Source: Perkinsus olseni
Lineage: Eukaryota > Perkinsozoa > Perkinsida > Perkinsidae
Length of the DNA stretch: 64,000 nt
Direction of reading: 5' to 3'
NCBI GenBank assembly: GCA_013115135.1
Contig: JABANP010000021.1
Span: 186,001 to 250,000, forward strand
Each line of letters begins with the position of its first letter. Within the stretch, counting starts at the first letter, position 1. This document shows, piece by piece, positions 47,428-59,100 of this stretch. The notes below the pieces were generated by a model that made no database searches, was not told the origin of the DNA, and saw nothing but the letters and a program-made list of their open reading frames with translations. Position numbers and translations under genes: made by a program.

Positions 47428-48189
47428 ATGACGACCCCGACTACCAAGCTTTACTCCAGTACCTCTCGCGTCACCAGGGTCCGTTGCAGCGTCTTCTTGC
47501 TCGTCTGCATCGCCCACATGACGACTGCGAGTTCCGACCAACCTTTCAGAACGGTCGCTGATTATCCCAAGGGTTGCTATCAGGGCCCAGGCTCGGCGGA
47601 AGGGGACAAGATCGAGCTGCTAGCTCCCTCCTGCATCTTCAGCCAGAAAGGCCAGAAGTCGGATGGGTCCTATCAACGGACCGGTGGCATTGTTATCAGA
47701 ACTAACATGGCTGGCCAGTGGGGTGAAGTGAGGATTCAAGTCAATTTGGTAAAAAATCGTACAAGTGGTGAGACGGAGGTGAATGTGGAGACTAGTGGCT
47801 GGGCCCACCTATGGTTCGAATATGCTGGCATAGGCTTCCACTACAATCCAGCCCCTGGTAAGCAGCATTTTAGTGGGACCCCCGTAGTCCCTATGTCTTT
47901 GGCGTCTGTGGTCCACGTTGTCTATCCTGATGGTGAGAAGGCGTGGTCCCCGTGGTATGGAATCGACGGCTTCGCTAGCAGCAAGCAGATGGAGCTACTC
48001 GCCATTCCTGAGCTGCATGAGGACTCAGACGTGCCTCTCAAAGTGTGGAATGTATTCCGCATAGAGAAGGTGAAGGGAGGTTGGCAGTTCCATATCACTT
48101 TTACGGCGGCCGGTGAAGAACCCTTTACTCGTAAGATCTTCTTTTTTACTCAAAATATTGTTGATGGAGTGCTACATGATCGGCTTTAG
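47428..48189 (+). CDS. Intronless secreted protein, uncharacterised
   Basis: A single exon of 253 codons from ATG 47428 to TAG 48189. The N-terminus has basic residues then VFLLVCIAHMTTASS, a credible signal peptide after RVTRVRC, so the product probably enters the secretory path. The mature part has beta-rich text (GGIVIRTNMAGQWGEVRIQV, HLWFEYAGIGFHYNP, SLASVVHVVYPDGEKAWSPW, GGWQFHITFTAAGEEPFTR) and few Cys. No domain recognised. It is intronless and stands alone in a repeat-rich block, unlike all well-identified genes here, which have many introns. That could mean retrotransposed origin, transfer, or a young lineage-specific gene. Its stop codon adjoins a structured element (48189-48255). 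Confidence 0.75.
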   Translation: MTTPTTKLYSSTSRVTRVRCSVFLLVCIAHMTTASSDQPFRTVADYPKGCYQGPGSAEGDKIELLAPSCIFSQKGQKSDGSYQRTGGIVIRTNMAGQWGEVRIQVNLVKNRTSGETEVNVETSGWAHLWFEYAGIGFHYNPAPGKQHFSGTPVVPMSLASVVHVVYPDGEKAWSPWYGIDGFASSKQMELLAIPELHEDSDVPLKVWNVFRIEKVKGGWQFHITFTAAGEEPFTRKIFFFTQNIVDGVLHDRL

Positions 48190-48255
48190 GGAATAAACGT
48201 ACAGAGCACGGTACACGGTGCTCTGAGTTAGAGCCTCTAACTCATCGCGTTTCCC
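48189..48255 (+). other. Branched stem-loop element just after the secreted-protein stop
   Basis: Outer stem GGGAA (48189-48193) with TTCCC (48251-48255). Inside are two adjacent hairpins, CAGAGCAC (48202-48209) with GTGCTCTG (48218-48225), and GAGTTAG (48225-48231) with CTAACTC (48237-48243). Together they draw a three-way junction in the 3' UTR. Could act in 3'-end formation or stability; not a known family. Confidence 0.5.
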
Positions 48256-48469
48256 GGAGACGCGGCTCGCTCCCTAGGCTTTGTCAGGACGGAACATCAC
48301 ACTTATCAAAAGTTCTGTTCAAAGGAAAATATGATATTCTTTCACATCTCCTCTTTTCACGCCTGTATTCATGTTGCGTTCGACGCCAGTGACCTTTTGG
48401 CCAGCCTGGCACAGTTAGTTTCGAGGTTACGTAAGAACGATCATCGCACTTTTAAGAGAACCATCACAC

Positions 48470-49010
48470 CTGCGCCTTACGGAATCCCCAAACGCGAGCT
48501 TTACCGATAGACTTGTCGACTTGTGAATCAACGAACTTTCCGACCCAATCGTTACCGTCACCGTGTCCTCTCGGAGGATTGCTCTTGATTGAAGTGAACA
48601 GAGCATTGCAATCGCCTTCTCCAAGAGGGCCGCCGAACTTGCCCTCAGTTAACTCGACCAAATGGCCAAAGAGATTAACTTCACGAAATACTTCTGCATC
48701 TCCCCAGGCGGCCCCTTGGCATGACCGTACTTAGTCTTCTCTGGGCGCTCACTGACCACCTCACGACCAGGCATTTCCTGACGTGAAGCACGGAATCTGA
48801 AGCCACTTCTGGCAACGAGCTCCCAGCATTCTACATCCATGAACACGGAGACGGATATCAGTTGAAGTTGGAGAACTCACCATATCACACGGCTCAGGTG
48901 AAGTAAGGGTCGGAACCCTCATCCACGGCCGGTGATGAATGAGGATACTCATCTCAACGGGAATAGGTATTCGCATAGGGAGAATGAAAGGAGCTATCAC
49001 CTGAAACAAC
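48470..49010 (-). pseudogene. Unknown repeated gene family, copy B (decayed)
   Basis: Minus-strand relatives of copy A. KGPPGEMQKYFVK corresponds to LPEDIQKHFAK. Then one base is missing and FGHLVELTEGKFGGPLGEGD with CNALFTSIKSNPP follows in another frame, matching AHLVEDITSKFGRPLMKGQ. GNDWVGKFVDSQVDKSIG matches GSGWVREFFNANVDKFLE. Its upstream part keeps DEYPH but is interrupted by TGA. The frame breaks show a pseudogene. Similarity to copy A is about half at protein level. Confidence 0.55.
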
Positions 49011-49188
49011 GGGAGAAAGGTTGCTCGAGCAAATACTGCGACGATGCAGTCCTCCGGCAACGGGTATCTTAGGCTACACAACGCTCAGAGTAGGCAGCCT
49101 CATAAGGACCTCGGATCATGTACTACTCTCTCTACTGGCTACCAGAGCTTCAAAGCGACCTCTTCAGACGACGGGATGTTCAATACGT

Positions 49189-49241
49189 CCCAAATGAGCG
49201 TCTCGGGTTGAGAGTCTCAACCCGAGACACGCTCATTTGGG
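49189..49241. repeat. Near-perfect 53-nt palindrome
   Basis: The left arm CCCAAATGAGCGT-CTCGGG and the right arm CCCGAG-ACACGCTCATTTGGG pair almost completely, with a 2-nt insertion in the right arm and an axis at TTGAGA-G-TCTCAA. The loop is one base. It would form a long hairpin in RNA or a cruciform in DNA. Confidence 0.85.
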
Positions 49242-49524
49242 GTATCAACTTGAGACTATCAGGCAAAAAGATGCTGGGAGTGCTCTAGGGCATCGGGTGA
49301 TCTATGGAAAACGGTCCATTTCAATGCGCATCAACCTCCTGTACAGGCGTCAATCAGGAGACAGAAACTCCACCAGTGACCCACCCTCCACCTACCCTAT
49401 GCCCTGAGGTAGTCAGCAGAGCTATGGTGACCGTGGTCAGACGTGGGAGCATGAGGATCCCGTTCGCGACCCCAAGTGGGGGGTCCCCAACACAGACCCG
49501 CCAACACGGCAGCGTGCAGCGGTG

Positions 49525-49600
49525 CTTCTCGCCTGGTCGAGCGGTAGGACAGCGTGCTTCGCACCCGGAGGTCCCAGGTTCAATCCGCGCTGAGGTATTT
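49525..49600 (+). other. tRNA-like relic (pseudo-tRNA or SINE head)
   Basis: TGGTCGAGCGGTAGG looks like a Pol III A box and AGGTTCAATCC like a B box, 36 nt apart, and a CTTCGCA loop would give anticodon TCG (Arg). The acceptor, anticodon and T stems are broken by mismatches, so it cannot be a working tRNA. It fits a decayed tRNA or the head of a tRNA-derived SINE. Confidence 0.5.
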
Positions 49601-49689
49601 TGTTAACAGTGGAGCCAAATGGCGTTTATCAGAGCATTACATTTGGGTCGCTCTCTGGAGCCTTTTTAAGAGCATGTTTCTTGACTACG

Positions 49690-49810
49690 ATTCGAGTTGT
49701 CTCTCAGAAAGGCTCCTTGAAAAGGAGCGCGTCTATTGAACAGAATCTTTGAACGGGACCCTCTTCGCAAGCGCTTTTCAAGTGCGCTCCTGAGAGGAAA
49801 CTCAACTTTG
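49690..49810. repeat. Imperfect foldback repeat
   Basis: The left arm holds GAGTTGTCTCTCAG and CTTGAAAAGGAGCGCG. The right arm holds CGCTTTTCAAG and GCTCCTGAGAGGAAACTC as near-complements. It lies about 100 bp after the tRNA-like relic, so both may belong to one non-autonomous element. Confidence 0.5.
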
Positions 49811-50276
49811 ACTATTGAAAACTTCGGAACTTCGCGCGGGTGTTCGCTGCCCCGCGCGTGAGCGACTTTCGCATTAGCGCACGCCTTGTTCCCTTAGGCA
49901 TACGCCGATGTTGGGTCGGACTAGAGAGGCATTCGTCACTTAGTCGTAAGAAATCAGTTGATTCTCGGGTCATCAAGATCGAGCACGAGCTTCCGACCTC
50001 CACTCCTGTGCAAGTTGGAGTCACTAGCAGCCAAAGCCCGGTGGGGAGCGCCCGGGCCACATATCGTTGCTGTCCAAGGGACTGGGACTAGAACCTTTCT
50101 CCCTAACTGATGTGTGGCTCACTGCTGTGAGTACATTGTCAGCAGCGATGACTCCAGGAGTAAGGGAGCTGTCGCGTGCGTTGGTCGTTGACAGGGTTCG
50201 GGCCGCTCAGCCGTACTACAGTGCATCATCATCTTCGACGTTGTAGTTTTTCTTTTATTATCCTATCTTACTTTGA

Positions 50277-53126
50277 ATGCTTCACAGTTGCGCTCGCAGG
50301 ACTCTGTTGAATCTTGGAGCTTCCCAACTCGCGAGATCGAGTGTGCGGATCGCCGCCGTCCGCAACTTCTCCGTCTTCTCTCGGCTCAACGGCCTCCACC
50401 ATCCCAAGGCTGCTGCGACCCCTGCTACCGTTGTCGGTCAGCAGACCAAGCTCGACAAGGATTTCCTCGCCTACGGGATCAGACCGTCTTCTGAACGGAC
50501 TATCATGAGGAACGTCACATCTGGATCACTGTAGTGCTGCTGCCGTCCTCGTACTCGTCGAAGTCATGCACGCTGGTTAGGTACGAGAGTGCCCTTCGTC
50601 ATGAAACTGGGACCAAGATAACGAGCTGTGGAGCGCTTGCTGTCTACAGTGGAGCTAAGACCGGCCGGAGTCCCAGTGAGTGTCCCAGGCCGTTACTCGC
50701 CTGCTCGCCCAAGTACGTGCTCATCAGGCGATAAACGGATTGTTGACAACGCCAGTGAGGACTATAATGATGACATCTGGTGGGGGAAGATCAATCACAA
50801 ACTCAGCCCTGAGAGCTTCCAGACCTTGAAGGCAGAGTAAGTCGAAGCAGCCCTGTGGCGTCGCTTGGATCATATTCCTTTCTGTCCCAGCGCTATCAAC
50901 TACCTGGGCGGGCGTGATGAGCTTTACGTCGTTGACGGTTACGCTGGTTGGGATCCTGAGTACAGAATTAAGGTAGTGCTTTGCTGAGTGATGGGATGGT
51001 GAAGTCGGAGAGGATTCTTCAGATACGAGTAGTTGCCAGCCGAGCTTACCATGCCCTGTTTATGGAGAACATGCTGGTGATGCCCCCGCCAGAGGAGCTG
51101 GAGGGCTTCCAACCTGACTTCGTCATTTTCAACGCTGGTCAGTGCAAGGCTAACCGGTGAGGAGAGGTCTTCGCAGGCAGGCTATGGTCACTCGGTTGTT
51201 GTTAGTAACATCGAAGGGCTCACCTCTGACACATCGGTAGCTGTGAACTTCAAGACCAATGAGATGGTTATTATGGGCACTGAGTAGCGTATTACTTGGC
51301 TATGGAGAAATAGTACAGCGTGCTTTTGTTAGATACGCTGGCGAGATGAAGAAGGGTATTCTTACACTGATGATGCAAGCCATGCCGCACAAGTTCGGAC
51401 AGCTGCCTCTGCATTCAAGCTGTAATATTCAGGTAATAGTCACAATCTGGTGGTGTTGCTGGTGATGGTGTTTTCCTATGATTCAGAAGGACCCGGAAAC
51501 TGGGAAGCCGACGAACTGTACTTTATTTTTTGGACTCTCTGGTACTGGAAAGACAACTCTCTCTGCTGATCCATCTCGCTACTTGATTGGTGATGATGAG
51601 CATGTGTGGACTGACAAAGGCGTGTTTAACGTCGAAGGTGGCTGTTACGCTAAGGCCATAGGGCTCACCAGAGAGACTGAGCCGGAGATCTACAATGCTA
51701 TCCGTTTTGGAACAGTAGGGGGAGGTGTGGTATGCGCGCGGTGATGCTGCTGCTTTTGTTAGGTACTAGAGAACGTGAAAGTAGACCCTCGCACTCGTGA
51801 AGTAGATTTCAATGACACCTCTATCACTGAGAATACTCGGTGTAGCTATCCTTTAGATTATATCGAAAATTCGCATATACCTGCCAAGGTAGCAATGAGG
51901 CCCCTCCTGTTGTTGCTGTATCGACTTTTTCAGATTGACATCCACCCGTCTAATGTAATACTGCTCACTTGTGACGCCTTTGGGGTACTCCCTCCAGTAA
52001 GTGTTCTCACTCCTGACCAAGTCCAGTATTACTTTGTCTCGGGATACACAGCCAAGGTCGCAGGTAGCGTGTTCGATCAGGGATGCTCTACTGGCGGCAG
52101 TTGAGTCGATCAGGCACTGAGGACGGTATCACTGAGCCAGTGGCTACTTTCTCCTCATGCTTCGGAGCACCCTTCCTGGTCTGGCACCCTACAGTGTATG
52201 CTGAGATGTTAGCCGACAAGCTACAGAAGCACCACTGTAATAACCCCTAGGTCATCATCGTCTACCGGATCTGGACTACTCTCATGTCAGGCTCAGCATT
52301 CCTATTGAACACGGGATGGACCGGTGGTAGCTACACTAACGGCGGAAGCCGTATTAAATTAGAGTAAGCAGCCGCCTCTCAGGGACGCTCATTCATGACG
52401 GCGATACAGGTACACCCGTAAAATGATCGATGCGATCCATGACGGGACGCTCAAGGCGATGGTGGACGCCAATGAGCTGGTATCAACTCCGATTTTCGGA
52501 CTCAGGGTACTTTAGGGGCAGATTAGTCGCTACGCGGTGATGCTCAGTGCTGCTCGCTTGGAATACGCGAAATCGTGAGACCGTAATTCGCGTGTGGAAC
52601 TGAATCGCTTTGGCTGTGGTCCGCTGCCGATGAAGTTCACGGATGTCTAGTTTCTGCAATACACAGATAATAATACATAGTCTTAGCGCTCATCGTCCAA
52701 CGCTTATTGCTTCGTCCTAGGTGCACAGTATCTTCATCCTGCTTGACTCTGTAGCGTCTTTCTGTATCTTTTGTGTGGCAGATTCCTAAGTCGCTGCCTG
52801 GTATACCCAGTGAAGTACTCGACCCTGCCAACGGTTGGGCTGATCAGGAGGCCTACCTCCAACAGCTCGAGCGTCTGGCCGGACTTTTCAATAAGAATTT
52901 CCAAGAATATGCCTCGAAGTGCCCTCCTGAGGTGGCCGCCGCTGGCCCTAGCCTGCCCGTAGAGAACAGTACTGACGGACAGCGGACGGAGAAGCCTCAT
53001 TCAATCGTAACGAACCCTGGCGCGAAGAGGAACTACAAACCCACGACGGTGAAGGATGAGGTAGTAGTGGTTGATGATATCCAAGGTCGAAGCATGGCTT
53101 ACTCATTTCCCTCTGGTCAGTTGTGA
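50277..53126 (+). CDS. Phosphoenolpyruvate carboxykinase (ATP type), mitochondrial-type N-terminus
   Basis: Makes PEP from oxaloacetate using ATP. Fourteen exons were traced: 50277-50530, 50581-50675, 50728-50836, 50891-50972, 51023-51156, 51206-51283, 51333-51432, 51487-51714, 51763-51888, 51934-52073, 52114-52236, 52291-52363, 52410-52506 and 52782 onward. Introns are 40-54 nt except 52507-52781 (275 nt). The first 40 residues ([20 protein letters not shown]) are basic and Ser/Ala-rich, like a mitochondrial presequence. Landmarks are [30 protein letters not shown], the P-loop [16 protein letters not shown], the metal site [42 protein letters not shown] and [20 protein letters not shown]. 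The C-terminus is longer than usual. It ends either SFPSGQL (unspliced) or, if a 60-nt intron 53061-53120 is removed, VKDEL. Confidence 0.95.
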
Positions 53127-56100
53127 TGGTCCTCTTATTAAAATACTCGAGACTGCCGACAAGCCTCTGCGCTATCCTGTGAGAGGTCAGTAACCAGAGA
53201 CCCCTACACCATTCTGTTGTATGCTCATTCTCAGGTTTCACTGATCAGTCATTTGATTATGAGGAAGCTGTTCTTTCCTCGATACCTGTTAGTATCACCT
53301 CGGTCGCCCTCGTGAGAGCGGCTATGCTTCCCTCGCGGCGGCCTTATCTTTCTTTAATCGCAGTGTAACATAAAAGCCTTTTTTCTGGTGAAGGTGAAGA
53401 CTGTAGGCGCTCCTCCGCGTCACTACTTGTACTACAATTCTAATTACGACGAAGCGTGACATCCTAGATTTTGGACTATCGTAACGATATAAGGGCATCT
53501 TTCACAGCTGTACTCCCTCTGCCGGTGGTACAGCTCTTGCTACTACTGTAGTCACCGACCACGCAGTTGGTACTATTGGATGCTATGTGATGATTGCTAG
53601 TGTTGAGTTTCAGTGCCGGCAATGGCAGGCAAAGGTGTGGGGTGAAACGACGGCCTTCATCGAGGGTGCTCGGGATTCTTGGTGGTATCTTTCAGCTTGC
53701 TGGGCGCAAGATGCAACTTACCGATGCTGATGCTGTCAATGGTTCGACAGTGTCCTCAGCTTCCACTGAGGCTCCCATCACTAGAGCTGTCGATGCGTTG
53801 TTGAACCAGGAAGGGGCGCACTCGATCGACATGGCCCTGCCGTGCATTGATATGGCTAGCTTGGACGCCCCTGTTGGATTCAGTATCGGTGGAGAGACCC
53901 CTGTGCCTCCGGCCATACAGCAGCACTTCAGTCGGGCGGTGTAGGCTGCTGCTGCTGCTGGCATCCCCTTTTGGGTGTCATCTGCCTTGTAGGTACAAGA
54001 CCAACGTCGGCCTGCATGCACCCTTGTCACTTTTGTGGATGGCGGTGGATGACACGCTCTATCTGTGGAACTTTTCCAATGGTTCCCATACTTCAATACG
54101 TACGGCCACGGGAGGCAATACGTCGATGCTCGCATTAGGACGAAACTCTCCTCGCTGTAGTGGTATTAGCTGTATCTACTACTGTTGCCGACCTTCAGGG
54201 ATGGACGGTGTTATCCTTACCTGCGCCATCGGCGAGCCTCGCGCTGGTGTCTTCGGAGACGTGGATCATGTAGGACCGTTCCTAGCTTCATCGCTTCTTC
54301 ATCGAAGGGAGGGCATCTCAGATACTTGCGGTTGTTACTGAGAGCACGGCATCGATACTTAGTCTTTCTGCGGACGCTAATGGAGTACTCTTGATAGACG
54401 TCCTTGAGGGCAACCAAGGAGGCCGATACTCGGTAGTAGCGAAAGTTGTGGTATTACTTATCTTGCAGTTGAGGTCTGCCTCGCTTTGAGAGCTTGATGG
54501 CTCCTCGTAGACCCGCTGCGGCTCTAATTCTCATGCACCGCCATCTGTTGGACATCGCTCGGCTGTTGCGAATGTTCAGGCCGCCCTATCGAAGGCTGTT
54601 GCATCCACGGTGACGCGAGTTACTGTCACCAGAGGCGGGAGGATCCTCCTATGGGGACCATCCGTCGAGAACGGCGTGTATGAGCTGGTCTATCAGCGAT
54701 CCCCCGGCTGGGTTACTAGCCGGACCTACCTCTCTCGGTGAGCCTCACTGGGGAGATGCGCTCCGGAGGGAATCTCTATCGGCAGGCACACGTTCACACG
54801 GAAGGGAATCTTTGGTCGAGCGTTGGGGTGGATAATGCCCGTACCTACTGCTGCGCCACGGAGCGAGGTGCCTGTCACTGCGCCATCCGGGAAGCATCAT
54901 CAAGAGGAAATCTTTGCTGTTGGCGGAAGTGACGTCGAAGAGACCTTGGTCTATGCTAGCGTTATCAATAGGGAAGGTAGTGAGGTGATGGGTGGATCCC
55001 TCATGGCGAACCGGTGCGAGGAAAATATTCGGAAGGCTCGCTTCGCCTACAGTGCTGCTACTAGGCAGCCGCGCAGCAGTGCACTCTCACACCCATCTCT
55101 CCCGTAGGCTGGCTCGGTGTATTCTCCCTCAACGTGAACACTAGCGGCCCGTGCGAGTCCGAGTGCCTGGGGTGGCTCTCGAAGCAGAGTATGGAGGAGG
55201 CCTTACGGAACGCTGGAGCCCCACGGACAGCAGAGGGTAGTGCAATCGGTGGGAAGCTTCGGCATGATGGTTCGTGGTCAGTATCGATCCACAGTGTAAT
55301 CCCGATGACGGCCGCTGACGGGTCTCCTCTGTGTATGCTGTTCACTACTCAAGGGGACAGGCTACTTGTTCATGCCCATCGTGAGAGGGAGACGGTATGG
55401 CCGGACGATTGGGCTCACTTTGGTCACAGTTCCGTTCTTAGTCGCCCTACACCATCTCTGTGGTATCGGTATCTCCATCGGGTGGTACTGACACCACGGC
55501 ACTGGGGACAGCCGTTCCCTTGGGGAAGCGTCGACGTACGTGGCCTCCTCTGCTCCACTTTTTACGGGCTACTACTCAGGACGGCTAGGTGGCGACAAGC
55601 CCGTTCAACTGTCCTCCGCGACTGATGTCATCTACTACAACAACGGTCTCACGTTGATAGCTACAGCGAACGATAAGTGTGTCCGTATTGGCGCTGTGGG
55701 TGAGTAGACTGCTGCTTGTCGTCATCGCAGTATCGTTATCAGTAGGCTTCGCTCCTAAGGGCGAGATGGACGCCCTCACGTCGGGGCCATTCGCGGAGTA
55801 TGTCGCGACAGTGGAGCTTCGTGGCCAGGTGGAGTCGGCTTCCAACGCGACACGTCCATCTTCGAGCCCTTCTGTGCAGGTGCTGGCTCTCGGGTCTGTC
55901 TCAGAGGAGGTAGAGTCCCGCGCTACAGTGGGGCGTCGTAGGACTCGTCGTTGCTGGGTTCTCACTACCATGGGAGTAAGCCCGCTCACACTGGTAAGCC
56001 CGCCTCCTAAGTGCCCGTTTTTGTGCAAGGATCGTCTAACAGTTTTCCACTTCTGGGTATGAGTTCTCTGGCTCGGACGGCCTGACGACAGCGCCCGGGG

Positions 56101-59100
56101 ACTCTGCTGAGGAAGTGGCCGATTGGTTCAGAGCTCTAGCGGAGCGAGGCTCCATCAGCTCAGTGTCGGCCCACATGTGGGACTGGTAGCGCCACCCTAG
56201 GTCGCTGAACAACAGTAGCGTCGTTGCTTGGCAGTTCCGATGTCTATGTGGCAGCCTACGCCTCCCAGTGTGAGTATCTGTCAAGGGTGGGCCGTATTGA
56301 GCCTACGCACGTTGGACGGTGGATGAAGGGGCTGCTCATGTAGGGGCTATTTGGAGAGTCTATCGCTAGGACGATCGGGCGCCGTTAGATACCTCTCTTG
56401 CGATCTTTGGCCGATCTGGTCTCGGCCAATTTTGCGGCGCGCGGGAAAGAAGTCATCCAAGTCGCAGATAGGCCTTGGTGTCAGCGTGGCTCACGCCTCC
56501 GTCCCTGATCTGGAGGTCCTCATCGGCCGACTCAAAACCGTGGGCAAATTTGTAGGCAGATCACCGCGGCGAGCTCCTTCGATGGACTTACTCTCCTCAG
56601 GTGGCTGGGGTATGCAGTTTGCTTGAGAAAAGCCGCGTCGGCCCTTTGAATGCTGAACACCTTCCCGCGTACAAGCGCCGGCAACTAGTAGAAGTGGAAA
56701 CCAACCAGAGAGACCATACTATGGTAGTGCAGGCTGTCGTCGTCCCTATCTCGCTTAGGCCTCTGGGGGTCGTTATCCTTGCTTTCAGGCTCGGTGTACT
56801 ACCTTGCTCTGCTCCATCCGAGACTCGATCGGCTTGACGTCGGAGACTCTGTCGTTGCTGGTGATACTGCAGACCGGCATTCATTCCGGCTATCGGATTC
56901 TCAACGACCACAACAACGACCATTGGATCGGTACACAGTCAACCCTGACTGGCTGCCCTCCTAACACCTCCCGGATCAGATGCTCTCTGCGAGACGCCCC
57001 TGTCGTCAGTGATCGAAGCTGGCCCGCAGTGGACGCAGAGCCGGTCTGCGCTATCACTGCTGGCATCGGCTGTGCTGAGGGAGTCTGGGTGCTCTAAGGA
57101 CGTCGTTGAGGCCGTCTCCCGCCTGTGCCCCACAGTAGGGACATCGACCCCGTATTCAGTAGTAGTACTGCTTGCCCCTGCAGATCCTCGGTCATGTTGA
57201 CGCAGCTGCAGTGACTGCAGATCGCCCGATGGGCGCTGTGAAGGGCGATGCCACGAGGGAACTGTTGGTAGGTTGTACTCAGTGTGCTCCCCTCAGAAGT
57301 TCTCCCACCTTAGGTTTCACATCTTTCTACTATACTCTCCTCACCGGCCCTCCAAGAGCTGCCAGAGTCTCTTGCCAGCCTTCGACGGTTGGCAGCTTAT
57401 GACCCCAAGGGCGCCTTCGATCAGCTCCTCATGAAGTGCACGGAGGTACTGTCTCTCAAAGAACCATAGCTTATCGATACCATTGCTATCGTTATTCCCG
57501 TAGAAGACTAGCTGTTCTCGCTAGGTCAGCGAGAAGGCGGTCGAAGCCGTGCTGGATGCCGCCGCTCCGATGATGAGCAACAACTCCCAATGCCTCACTG
57601 ACGTAGGTCTTGAACTCAGTGCTCTGTCGTAGTGCCCCCTAGGTCCTGTACGCCTGTGGTGAGCTCGCCACTGGAAGCTGCCCTCGGGCCCTCATGATCG
57701 CCTTGGGACGAGTCGTAGGCACACCAGGGCTTGCCGAGGCCATTACTAAGGTAGGGCTCACCTCGGCCATCGGGTAGGGTATCCTGGGACGTCAGATACC
57801 CTCTGCTAATATCGTTAATAGGGTGCTGTTGATACTGAACGATGCCCTACATGGCGAGGAGGCCCCTGCAGAAGGTGGTCTCGTTCTGGAACCAGTAGCT
57901 GCTGGAGAGCTCCTACAGGCGGTATATGTCCTTCGCGGGAAGCATGTGAAGGCAGCAACAGTAGGACAACAGGGGAATGATGTGCTCATGGTGGCTGCAG
58001 CAGTCTCGCTTCCACGTCCTTCGCTCGCCCCAGCCATCATCGGCAATCGTAAGGCATTGGCTGGATCACACTAACACTGATATAGCTCCAGTACTGAGAT
58101 AAAGATCTCAGATGACCGTGCCTATAATCCCTTATGCAACGACTAATGCTGAGCGATACCGTCTGTCAGACGACACGACACCATGGAGTCGTCTCCACCG
58201 TCTGCTGCCATCTCTGTCGCAGGTGTTGCGAAGCCTATCGACTATTCGCTCGCCGGAGGTGACACTGGAACAGAGGAAGCGTTGGCTCCAATCGGCTGTG
58301 GATTGTCTGAGGGTGGCCAATGAGGAGAAGTCAGAGCTAGCGGTGAGTAGTGCGAGCTTATCGACCCGTCCATTGAGGTCCCTCCCTCGGCAGGTCCAGA
58401 TGGGCTACATACTCTGCACCACGACCTACGTCCAGTTGCCAATGCTTCGTGAGACGGAGTACATGCTCAGACACGCCCATAGTCATGCTGGGTAGTGCCA
58501 ACTAACAGAGATTAGGACCCCTTCACATGCTTGGCGTAGGTCAATGACCTGGTCGAAGGAAGCGACGGCGGCGAGTGAGGAGCTGGCAGGGGAACTGCTG
58601 CCTCTCAGCACATTGTGAGGCCCTTCCCTTCCAACTCCGTTGAGGTCGAGTCTCTCCCAGGTTCACGTGGGCCAACAAGCTCCGCTTCCCACAGTTCCAG
58701 ATGGTCTGCGTGACCAATTCCTTGCAGCAGACCGCCGTGTCTTCTGACGGTAGGGCCTCCCTACCACTGTACCCAATGCTGATCAGTCTCATGCAGATAT
58801 CCTACACTACTGGGTCACCGTCTGCTTTCCCCCGCCGGACGGGCCCTACTGCCGCCTCTCAGCGATGCCGTAAGAGCCCCGAGCTTGAGTACCTGTGTCG
58901 TTATCGTTTGCCGTAGGTTCCGTAAACCAGCAGACCTCATGGGGCTACCTCCTCTACCCCGGTCGGGACGTTTCCTTCTTCATGAGATATGACGATGAAA
59001 GTCAGAGTAGTTCCAGAGCGAATGGAGACAGCCAGGACTTCGTGGGAGCCGCTAAGAGGTGGATAGTCGAGGGAGCAATCGGTGGTCAAGAGATCGGTTG

